Positions 1-5,854 of a stretch of DNA of 11,939 bases are shown one piece after another. Under the pieces are notes generated by a model, which saw only the letters and a program-made list of their open reading frames with translations, did no database searches and was not told where the DNA came from. A program made the position numbers and the translations under genes. Origin of the DNA: JBFHER01 sp041584055. GTDB lineage: Bacteria > Bacteroidota > Bacteroidia > Bacteroidales > UBA5342. Numbering within the stretch: the first letter of the stretch is position 1; every line of letters begins with the position of its first letter. The stretch covers positions 1 through 11,939 of the forward strand of contig JBFHER010000107.1 in NCBI GenBank assembly GCA_041584055.1, read 5' to 3'.

Positions 1-593
1 TTTTCAGGAATGTTTAAAAATTCAAGTAGCGATGCTAGCGGCACATTGTTCTTTTTCGCAACTTCTGTCAATGTCATATAACCCGCAACCACCGATGTTT
101 GCACATGATGCACAGCCGAATCTTCATGCTTCAACTGAGGAATAATACTATCAAAGATACCAATTTGATCTTTAAAATGACCATGTTGAGATGAATTGTT
201 TGTTTTTTCATGTATTGCCGGAGTAACAAACAGTGGCCCAAACAGTGCAAAAAGGCATAGTACAGAAAATAAAGCAACCAGCGTGAGACGCAGATATTTA
301 TTCCTGATCATACGCAGCCAGATGCCTGTCACCAGCTTCCAGTGCAGAACAATGTGCAATATAAGCAAGGCAAGTAAACTGTAGCTGAGCCATAAGTGAA
401 TCGTGCCCCATTCATGACGATCCATACCTGCAAAAAACAGATCCACATGATGTCCGTACACTTCTTCAGTTTTATATCCTGCCACTAAAATATACTTCAT
501 CATCAGCCCAATGCCGGCAATGACCATCATCACCAACATCATTATGCCATCAATGATCAGGTTAATTTGATTTTGTTTCCACTTAAAAACCAT
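1..593 (-). CDS. DUF4405-like membrane cytochrome b, partial (C-terminus off the left edge)
   Basis: The reading frame opens at ATG 593 and stays open to base 1, giving 197 residues with no stop. Three hydrophobic segments are visible at about residues 12-36, 67-86 and 101-122. His48, His49, His60, His66, His80 and His84 cluster at the ends of the first two, and the block WGTIHLW (62-68) followed by HIVLHW (80-85) resembles the haem-binding helices of DUF4405 / cytochrome b561-like proteins. After the membrane part comes a His-rich linker and then, from about 168, a short unit (GYMTLTEVAKKNNVPLASLL) of a kind I recall from the C-termini of DUF4405 proteins. Haem binding is inferred. It starts 2 bases after the VOC gene stops and so is probably the last visible gene of the minus-strand unit. 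It could carry electrons between the quinone pool and the soluble Fe-S proteins encoded upstream; that is speculation. Confidence 0.68.
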   Translation of the reverse strand, partial: MVFKWKQNQINLIIDGIMMLVMMVIAGIGLMMKYILVAGYKTEEVYGHHVDLFFAGMDRHEWGTIHLWLSYSLLALLILHIVLHWKLVTGIWLRMIRNKYLRLTLVALFSVLCLFALFGPLFVTPAIHEKTNNSSQHGHFKDQIGIFDSIIPQLKHEDSAVHHVQTSVVAGYMTLTEVAKKNNVPLASLLEFLNIPE

Positions 594-595
594 GA

Positions 596-982
596 CTATA
601 CCTTTGGTTTTAATTCGAATGTATTTCCTGAATGGTCCTTAATAAAATATGTAATTTTTTCTCCACCCCGCATACTGCGACCATCAAATCCCCTTTCTAC
701 AGCCTTTTTGAATATAAGTTCCGGATGTGCAGTTTCGAGACAAATATGATGAAAAGAAGGGGCATTTGTCTGATCATAAAGGAAAAGCTCAAACACGGTG
801 TTCCCTATTTTTAAATACTTAATAATTACAGATTTGCGTATTGCAAACAAGCGTGCACCTTGTTCTTCCTTAATCTTATGGTTGCCTTCCAGTTTTCCAT
901 TCAAGATATCAATATAAAACGCATTTACATCGTTTGTATGTACTTGCAGGCCGATGTGCCTAAGATTTATCATTTTGATCAT
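596..982 (-). CDS. Small VOC-superfamily (glyoxalase/bleomycin-resistance fold) protein
   Basis: A 128-residue protein with the paired beta-alpha-beta-beta-beta layout of the vicinal oxygen chelate superfamily. The four classical metal-ligand positions look occupied: His9 in RHIGL, Glu65 in FELFL, His79 in HHICLE and Glu123 in FELK. It is therefore probably a divalent-metal enzyme and not a degenerate binding protein. VOC members include glyoxalase I, methylmalonyl-CoA epimerase, extradiol dioxygenases and fosfomycin-resistance proteins; the sequence alone does not decide the substrate. Its ATG overlaps the stop of the upstream ATPase gene by 4 bases (ATGA), which implies translational coupling and a functional place in the Fe-S/metal cluster. 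A VOC gene is not an expected part of such clusters. Confidence 0.75.
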   Translation of the reverse strand: MIKMINLRHIGLQVHTNDVNAFYIDILNGKLEGNHKIKEEQGARLFAIRKSVIIKYLKIGNTVFELFLYDQTNAPSFHHICLETAHPELIFKKAVERGFDGRSMRGGEKITYFIKDHSGNTFELKPKV

Positions 983-1860
983 TTTTTATCCAAATGAATT
1001 CGCAACCGGTCCCATGTATCACGTAAAAGGGATGCAAGCCTTGAATTAGGCTCATATTCAATGATACTCTTCCCAGAAAGCATTGATTTTACGACTTGCG
1101 GATCGAAAGGAATTTCTCCCAGCAAAGGAATATTCTTCTCTTTCAAATAAGCTATAACTTCCCGGGTTACTTCGGGATTGATATCAAATTTATTAATCAC
1201 AGCAAATTGTGGAATATTAAAGGATGTAACCAATTCATTCAGACGCTTCACGTCATGCAATCCTGACAAAGTAGGCTCAATAACCAGAAGTACCGCATCC
1301 GCTCCAGTCACCGATGCGATGGTTGAACAACCAATACCGGGAGGGCCATCATTTATCAAAAACGCATTGTGATGCATATCCGCAGTTTTTCTGGCATTCT
1401 GCCGGATCAGGCTTACCAGCTTTCCAGAATTTTCTTCCCCGGGTGCCAGATTAGCATGTATCATTGTACCAAATCTTGTTTCCGACAAATACCAGCTGTT
1501 CTTTAAGCTTTGCTCAGACCGGATTGCTTCATGCGGACAAATTCGTTCACACAAGCGACATCCTTCGCATTTAAGTTCATTGATATGATAACCAGTCTCA
1601 ACACTGAAATCAATTGCATCATACCTGCAGGCATCAGCACAAATGCCACAATTGATGCATTTACTTTCATCAATCTTGGCCAGCCATGCCCCTTCAAAAA
1701 CATGAGTCTCTTTGATGCTGGGATCCAGAATCAGATGAAGATCAGATGCATCAACATCATTATCACATAACACAGCATTGTCGGCCAAAGATGCCAAAGA
1801 TGCAGTTATGGTTGTTTTCCCGGTGCCTCCCTTTCCGCTTAATACTGTAATTTCCCGCAT
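979..1860 (-). CDS. MinD-superfamily P-loop ATPase with inserted ferredoxin domain (second of a tandem pair)
   Basis: A 293-residue soluble protein of the COG1149 type. The deviant Walker A motif KGGTGKTT is at residues 10-17, and its signature lysine (Lys10) is typical of dimeric MinD/NifH/Mrp-like ATPases. An insertion carries two [4Fe-4S] ligand sets: Cys68-71-74-78 and Cys98-101-104-108, the latter ending in CP. The switch/Walker B block NDGPPGIGC begins at about 170 and NKFD at 213-216. Relatives are the paired ATPases of the Desulfovibrio ORP operons and, more distantly, the Nbp35/ApbC Fe-S carriers. ATP hydrolysis probably drives cluster transfer or partner remodelling; the client is unknown. 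Its start overlaps the end of the paralogous gene upstream by 22 bases, so the pair is probably translated together and may form a heterodimer. Confidence 0.9.
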   Translation of the reverse strand: MREITVLSGKGGTGKTTITASLASLADNAVLCDNDVDASDLHLILDPSIKETHVFEGAWLAKIDESKCINCGICADACRYDAIDFSVETGYHINELKCEGCRLCERICPHEAIRSEQSLKNSWYLSETRFGTMIHANLAPGEENSGKLVSLIRQNARKTADMHHNAFLINDGPPGIGCSTIASVTGADAVLLVIEPTLSGLHDVKRLNELVTSFNIPQFAVINKFDINPEVTREVIAYLKEKNIPLLGEIPFDPQVVKSMLSGKSIIEYEPNSRLASLLRDTWDRLRIHLDKK

Positions 1861-2723
1861 GCTGTTTTTGTTTCTACCTGTTCTGCCAAAATGTGAATGG
1901 CTGATTGAATTTCAGAAGCCTGATCGTTTAAAAAATCACCTTTGGCATAGTTGGATGCAAAGGACCTGTCAAATGGAATTTCGGAAAGAGTTTCAATCCC
2001 TTCTTTCTTTAAAAAAGCATAGATTTTATCATCTCCCAATCCTGCTTTGTTTATAACAACCCCAAAAGACTTTTTCATTTGTTGCAATAGAACCACCATC
2101 AATTTCAAATCGTGCAGACCGAAAGGCGTTGGCTCAGCAACCAGTACAACATAATCGCAATCAGAGACTGTTTCAACCACCTGACAACTGGTCCCGGGTG
2201 GGGAGTCAAAAATTATTATATCTGCTTTTCCTTTAAGACTTTTCTTAAGTTCTTTAATCATCATTGTCTGCATGGATGACCCCACCTTTAGTCTTCCTTC
2301 ATACAAACCCTCACCAAAACCAGTATCATAAACGCTGATGCATCCTATTTCGCTTGCTTTTTCCTTTATAGCGTTGTCCTTACATGCTACAGAACAGGCG
2401 CCACATGAATGACACAGGGATTCATCAACCTGAACAAATTGTTTTGAAGGAATAATTACAATGGCGTTAAATTCGCACCAATCCTGGCATCGACCACAAA
2501 AAGTACACTGATTCTCATCAATTTCAGGAATCCACTGACAGACCTTTTCAGAGAACCGCTCCTGTTTATCATTCAGAAATAATCCTGCATTGGGTTCTTC
2601 AACATCACAATCCACCAATAATGTTTGTACACCCTTCTTCGCCAGTTGATGAAATAAATTAACCGCAACCGTTGTTTTTCCTGTTCCGCCTTTTCCGCTT
2701 GCAATTGCAATTTTATATGCCAT
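1839..2723 (-). CDS. MinD-superfamily P-loop ATPase with inserted ferredoxin domain (first of a tandem pair)
   Basis: A paralogue of the following gene, 294 residues from the chosen start. Walker A KGGTGKTT is at 11-18. Ferredoxin-type ligands are Cys73-76-79-83 and Cys104-107-110-114, and the switch block FDSPPGTSC is at about 172-180. An in-frame ATG lies 69 bases further upstream (2792), but that extension would run into the DUF89 gene. The ATG at 2723 puts the P-loop about 10 residues from the N-terminus, as in the family, and sits 2 bases after the preceding stop, so I prefer it. In both paralogues the cluster insertion sits between Walker A and the switch region, where nucleotide state could be coupled to cluster binding. 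Role as in ORP-type complexes is inferred from family and neighbours. Confidence 0.9.
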   Translation of the reverse strand: MAYKIAIASGKGGTGKTTVAVNLFHQLAKKGVQTLLVDCDVEEPNAGLFLNDKQERFSEKVCQWIPEIDENQCTFCGRCQDWCEFNAIVIIPSKQFVQVDESLCHSCGACSVACKDNAIKEKASEIGCISVYDTGFGEGLYEGRLKVGSSMQTMMIKELKKSLKGKADIIIFDSPPGTSCQVVETVSDCDYVVLVAEPTPFGLHDLKLMVVLLQQMKKSFGVVINKAGLGDDKIYAFLKKEGIETLSEIPFDRSFASNYAKGDFLNDQASEIQSAIHILAEQVETKTACGKLQY

Positions 2724-2725
2724 TT

Positions 2726-3568
2726 TTACAAAAATTGAGTAATCACCATATCTCCTCTTGAAACGCCCAGTAACTTTGCAATGGGATTGCATTTTGCCAT
2801 GAGCAGAAAAAATATTCTCGGATCTGATTGATGCATCAAACCTTCAAAGTTTCCCATTCCTTTCGCGATGATGAGGTCTGCCTTTTCAAATGCGTCATTA
2901 AAAGCTTGTGAACATTCATTTAAAAGAGTGGATGGCGCATCAGATCCATTCTCAATAATTTCACAAACATCTTCCATTCCAATCTGACGGGCATCCTCAA
3001 GTGTCGCATCATTTAAAACAGGTTTACCACGCACAACAAATGTTACATTATCATGATGCAAATGTTGAATGAGTAATTTATCAAAAACTATTTCTCCTGC
3101 ATTATCACCAAGGTAGAGGATGTTTTTCGCATTTTTAATGCGCTCCTGCAACAAGGTTCTTTGATCTATCTTAAGCGACTTATTAACAAGCTGTTCGATT
3201 GCTTCAGGGATATCATCCGGCACCGTATGGGCACCATAATCAATGATATTTCCCACAACGGCCAGTTTTGCAGCAAGAGCAAATGGGTTGTCATGAAGCC
3301 GGACGCGTTGACGCCAGTTTTGATATTGGCTATACACCATCCGGTTTGCCCTGGACTTTTCCTGATGGTAGAGGTTTCCCTGGTTCAATTGTTCTTTTGC
3401 GAGCCTTTGAACCAAGGTTGCCACCATCGGATTGGAGAGCTTTGTATCCTGATTAAAAATCCGATTTGCGTGCTCTCTAAAAGCTTCAGCGACATCAAGC
3501 GACACATCAAATTTATGAATCAGACCATTGATGGTTTCATGATGGCACTGCTTGCACTCCTCCCGCAT
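2726..3568 (-). CDS. DUF89 / ARMT1-like metal-dependent protein (COG1578 type)
   Basis: 280 residues from ATG 3568. A GTG directly before it (3571) shares one base with the previous stop and is a possible alternative start. The N-terminal CxxC (Cys5, Cys8) in EECKQCHHETI is typical of the prokaryotic DUF89 subgroup. The core motifs are present: GNIIDYG at about 106-112, YLGDNAGEIVFD at about 152-163 with metal- and phosphate-site Asp/Asn/Glu residues, RGKPVLNDAT at 180-189, and KGMGNFEG at about 236-243. Family members are metal-dependent phosphatases that dephosphorylate damaged or over-accumulating phosphometabolites; human ARMT1 is a relative. The substrate of this subgroup is not known to me. 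The gene is packed between the NifX-family gene and the ATPase pair, which ties it to this metal/Fe-S unit. Confidence 0.8.
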   Translation of the reverse strand: MREECKQCHHETINGLIHKFDVSLDVAEAFREHANRIFNQDTKLSNPMVATLVQRLAKEQLNQGNLYHQEKSRANRMVYSQYQNWRQRVRLHDNPFALAAKLAVVGNIIDYGAHTVPDDIPEAIEQLVNKSLKIDQRTLLQERIKNAKNILYLGDNAGEIVFDKLLIQHLHHDNVTFVVRGKPVLNDATLEDARQIGMEDVCEIIENGSDAPSTLLNECSQAFNDAFEKADLIIAKGMGNFEGLMHQSDPRIFFLLMAKCNPIAKLLGVSRGDMVITQFL

Positions 3569-3570
3569 CA

Positions 3571-3918
3571 CTAGTGATTACAGTAATTACCTGTATAGGT
3601 TATGGTGCCATCTACAAAGGCTTTTGCCAAATCAGCAGGAGCTTTCTCCGGAGCACCTACCATCACATTCACTCCTAAGGAATTAAATTGATGGATTGCT
3701 TTCTGTCCCATGCCGCCAGCAATGACATCTGTCACATCCAGTTCAGCTAAAAAACCTGGCAAGAGATTCGGCTCATGTGGCGGCGCATCTATCACCTTTG
3801 TTTCCAACACCTTGTTTGCGACAATACTTATCAATGTAAACTGCTTACAATGCCCAAAATGTGCATCCAGCACCCCATTACTCGTAGGAATAGCCAGCTT
3901 TTGCTTTAATATCTCCAT
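3571..3918 (-). CDS. NifX/NifB/NafY-family protein (dinitrogenase iron-molybdenum cofactor fold)
   Basis: A 115-residue single-domain protein of the MTH1175/COG1433 type. The N-terminal strand KLAIPTSNG leads into AHFGHCKQF (19-27), whose His/Cys residues are candidate metal-binding groups. The glycine turn IAGGMGQKA (about 66-74) and the C-terminal Gly-Asn-Tyr-Cys113 are also family-like. Members carry or bind metal clusters; the Desulfovibrio orange protein holds a Mo-Cu sulfide cluster. No nitrogenase genes are near, so a role in nitrogen fixation is unlikely. Its stop nearly abuts the DUF89 start, and the DUF5320-like gene ends 5 bases upstream. Of the two NifX-family proteins here, this one has the more metal-ready HFGHC motif. 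Confidence 0.87.
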   Translation of the reverse strand: MEILKQKLAIPTSNGVLDAHFGHCKQFTLISIVANKVLETKVIDAPPHEPNLLPGFLAELDVTDVIAGGMGQKAIHQFNSLGVNVMVGAPEKAPADLAKAFVDGTITYTGNYCNH

Positions 3919-3923
3919 ACTGA

Positions 3924-4133
3924 TTAGTTGTTTGAATTATTTCCACGTCCGCGGCCTGCACCACCGCCAAAACGATTTCTTCGTCCACGCCCTCTACCGG
4001 CGCCCATCATTCTTCGTCCACGACCCATTTCTTCTGAATCTGACTCATTCCCTGCCCCGGGATTGCATTTACCCATGGCTCTTCCTGTTCTAGGTCCTTC
4101 GTTTTCCGGACCTCTTCTGTTTAATCCTGGCAT
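3924..4133 (-). CDS. DUF5320-like small Gly/Arg-rich protein
   Basis: 69 residues. The N-terminus MPGLNRRGPENEGPRTGRAMGKC follows the short DUF5320 pattern (MP..D..GP.G.GP.TGRG.G.C), which I know from clusters holding NifX-family proteins and ferredoxin-MinD ATPases. From about residue 36 the protein becomes a low-complexity Gly/Arg tail with GRGRR and GRGRG units and ends in Asn-rich GNNSNN. There is one cysteine, at about 23, and no membrane segment. It lies 5 bases upstream of the second NifX-family gene. The function is unknown; a small basic disordered partner or metal-cluster scaffold is possible. The plus-strand ORF over the same DNA is a proline-rich shadow, so the frame choice rests on the DUF5320-like start and the operon packing. 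Confidence 0.65.
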   Translation of the reverse strand: MPGLNRRGPENEGPRTGRAMGKCNPGAGNESDSEEMGRGRRMMGAGRGRGRRNRFGGGAGRGRGNNSNN

Positions 4134-4297
4134 GATTTTAAATTTAATTGATTAATACTAAAAAACTGATTGCGTTACTTAAATAGACTTCATTTCAAAA
4201 TCCTTATCGAAAAAGTGTTCCGGCACCTGAATGCACAGGATTGAAGAAACCAGAATACAAATTCGTTCTTATCTAACGACCACCTAACATTAAAAAT

Positions 4298-4612
4298 CTA
4301 CTTCATAGCATCCAATATCTCAGAAATGGTCCTGGTATCATCCTGAATCACCACCATCTGCACATTGAATTTTGCAAGCAAGGTCTTTGCTTTTGGGCCG
4401 AAATCACCGGATATTATTTTTTCAACCCCTTTGTCGATTAACATCTGTGATACCTTCGAACCAACACCACCCTGTCCATCCTTATCATGATTCTCTATAA
4501 ATTCCGTTGCTCCGGTTTCATCATCATATAAGCAGAACCAGGCAGCTCTTCCAAACCGCAAATCAAATGTACTTGATACAGCATTCCCTGATGACGTAAT
4601 TACGACCTTCAT
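4298..4612 (-). CDS. NifX/FeMo-cofactor-family protein, second copy
   Basis: A 104-residue protein with the same fold signature as the other NifX-family member: the start MKVVITSSGN, LRFGRAAWF (18-26), and IISGDFGPKAKTLL (about 66-79) in place of the usual glycine turn. The HFGH-type motif is replaced by RFGRA, so the metal-binding character may differ from that of its neighbour. The single cysteine is Cys27. It lies 16 bases after the DUF134 regulator stops, and 164 bases separate it from the DUF5320-like gene. The two diverged copies may be a cofactor carrier and a scaffold or regulatory partner; that is inference. Confidence 0.85.
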   Translation of the reverse strand: MKVVITSSGNAVSSTFDLRFGRAAWFCLYDDETGATEFIENHDKDGQGGVGSKVSQMLIDKGVEKIISGDFGPKAKTLLAKFNVQMVVIQDDTRTISEILDAMK

Positions 4613-4628
4613 ATCTCTCTTATTTAGT

Positions 4629-5033
4629 TTATATTGTTTTTAAAGATTCTATGTTCTCTGACCTGCAAATGGCACACTCCTGCTTACTGTGACGCACCGG
4701 AACAGTAAACCTGGCCTTGCATTCATGGCACAAATACCAATCCTCATCCAAATCCGCATTTCCAAAAACTGTTTTCAATCCTTTTCCCTCAACAAGGATC
4801 TTAGCAATCTTCCGCCTTGCACTTTCATAAATTCGTGCAAAAGTAGCCCTGGAAATCCCCATCAGTTGTGACGCTTCCAAATGTGTCATCAGGTCATAGT
4901 CAGCAAGCTTTATGGATTCATACTCTTCATAGAGCATCTCCACATCTTCCACCCTTGCTTTCGAATGTCCGTAAGGACGATATCCTGTAAACAATGGAGG
5001 TTTAACAATTTTACGAGGCGTTTTTCTACGCAT
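4629..5033 (-). CDS. DUF134 (UPF0251) DNA-binding protein with C-terminal zinc ribbon
   Basis: 134 residues from ATG 5033. An in-frame ATG at 5054 would add seven residues, but the family typically begins with a basic stretch leading to a 'PP' block, which MRRKTPRKIVKPP matches. YEEYESIKLADYDLMTHLEASQLMGISRATF (about 35-65) forms the sigma-70 region 4-like helix-turn-helix of COG1342, followed by ARIYESARRKIAKILVEGK. The C-terminus has Cys102xxCys105 and Cys120xxCys123, a likely zinc or iron knuckle not present in every family member. It is the first gene of the minus-strand unit and probably regulates it, possibly autogenously from the divergent intergenic region. Target and effector are unknown. 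Confidence 0.85.
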   Translation of the reverse strand: MRRKTPRKIVKPPLFTGYRPYGHSKARVEDVEMLYEEYESIKLADYDLMTHLEASQLMGISRATFARIYESARRKIAKILVEGKGLKTVFGNADLDEDWYLCHECKARFTVPVRHSKQECAICRSENIESLKTI

Positions 5034-5202
5034 GACTATTTTTTTACACGACAAAGTAATGAGAATATGCTCATAAAAACAATTTATTTAACACATTTTT
5101 CAATCATATGTTCGTTATTTTTGTTTTGAAACACTTCCCTCTGCCATAAAATAATGCGAACATTCATGCGAAAAGACTGTTTTATTGTTGTTTAAATATG
5201 AA
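5034..5202. promoter_or_regulatory. Divergent intergenic region with candidate plus-strand promoter and repeats
   Basis: This 169-base AT-rich gap separates the divergent DUF134 and ferredoxin reductase genes. A plus-strand TATTTTTG (5116-5123) fits the Bacteroidota -7 box TAnnTTTG, but no TTG is well placed upstream of it. ATGTTCG (5108-5114) and CGAACAT (5157-5163) form an inverted pair, and ATGCGAA is repeated directly at 5154-5160 and 5166-5172 (12-base period). These could be operator half-sites for the DUF134 regulator. On the minus strand only one-mismatch -7 candidates appear (TATGATTG, 5108-5101). Confidence 0.3.
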
Positions 5203-5844
5203 ATGATGAATTGCGTCAAGTTGATCTCAAAAATAATGGTGGCCAGGGATGTTTTTATCCTTACGTTCCCAAGGACATTTAGTTTTAAGGCCGGTCAGGT
5301 AATTGGGCTGACCACCACCGAAGAAATTGCCCCAAGGTTATATTCCCTATGTTCAGCGCCGGATGATGCGCATGCACAAATCTTATTTAATGTTCGAAAA
5401 CAGGGAGAATTAACACCCTATCTCTCTAAATTAAAGGCCGGTGACGACATCCTTCTGGACGAACCTCACGGAACATTTTTGGGAACTGATGAGCCTGCTT
5501 GGCTCATCGCTACAGGAACCGGCATTGCCCCTTATTATTCAATGATGCGTTCGGGTTTCTCTAAAAATAAAAAGTTGATTCATGGTGAAAAAACTTCTGA
5601 TGGTTTTTATTTTTCGGAAGCGCTTAGAAAAACCCTTGGGAAAAATTATATTCAGTGTGCATCGCGCAGTAATTCAGGTGATTTCCACGGACGTGTCAGT
5701 TCATATTTATCAAAGATAAAAGTACTTCCAAAGGATGTGAAATATTATCTTTGCGGCAATCCGGACATGGTTATTGAAGTAAGGGACCTTTTAATTTCAA
5801 GAGGTATCTCGTATCAAAACATTGTTTCCGAGATCTACTTTTAA
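5203..5844 (+). CDS. Compact ferredoxin-NADP(+) reductase-like flavoprotein
   Basis: 213 residues from the ATG at 5203; a second ATG follows at once, and TTG codons lie in frame at 5185 and 5188. The FAD-binding motif RLYS is at 45-48 (RLYSLCSAP), GELTPYL at 68-74 is the phosphate-contacting loop, GTGIAP at 105-110 is the nicotinamide-side loop, and CGNPDMV at 184-190 is the conserved C-terminal site. There is no [2Fe-2S] domain. It is shorter than E. coli Fpr (about 248 residues) but complete in motifs. It should exchange electrons between NAD(P)H and ferredoxin or flavodoxin in the cytoplasm. rlmN follows after 10 bases. The partner protein cannot be told from the sequence. Confidence 0.83.
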   Translation: MMNCVKLISKIMVARDVFILTFPRTFSFKAGQVIGLTTTEEIAPRLYSLCSAPDDAHAQILFNVRKQGELTPYLSKLKAGDDILLDEPHGTFLGTDEPAWLIATGTGIAPYYSMMRSGFSKNKKLIHGEKTSDGFYFSEALRKTLGKNYIQCASRSNSGDFHGRVSSYLSKIKVLPKDVKYYLCGNPDMVIEVRDLLISRGISYQNIVSEIYF

Positions 5845-5854
5845 TTTTTAATGC

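Noticed and set aside
1503..1770. Short ORFs on both strands over the ferredoxin insertion of the second ATPase
   Set aside because: They overlap the cysteine-coding part of a well-supported gene in other frames and show no independent motif.
2724..2792. Upstream ATG at 2792 for the first ferredoxin-MinD ATPase
   Set aside because: The extra 23 residues would overlap the DUF89 gene and push the P-loop away from the N-terminus, unlike the family. ATG 2723 fits both spacing and motif position.
3161..3574. 137-codon plus-strand ORF opposite the DUF89 gene
   Set aside because: It lies wholly antisense to a gene with clear family motifs, has no recognisable domain, and has no operon context on the plus strand.
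3710..4155. Plus-strand ORFs opposite the NifX-family and DUF5320-like genes, including a Pro/Arg-rich one
   Set aside because: The Pro/Arg-rich frame is the complement of Gly/Arg codons. The minus strand carries the family-like starts and operon spacing.
3571..4612. Nitrogen-fixation genes, suggested by two NifX/FeMo-cofactor-family proteins
   Set aside because: No nifH, nifD, nifK, nifE or nifN-like sequence is present. Such single-domain proteins are common in non-fixing anaerobes.
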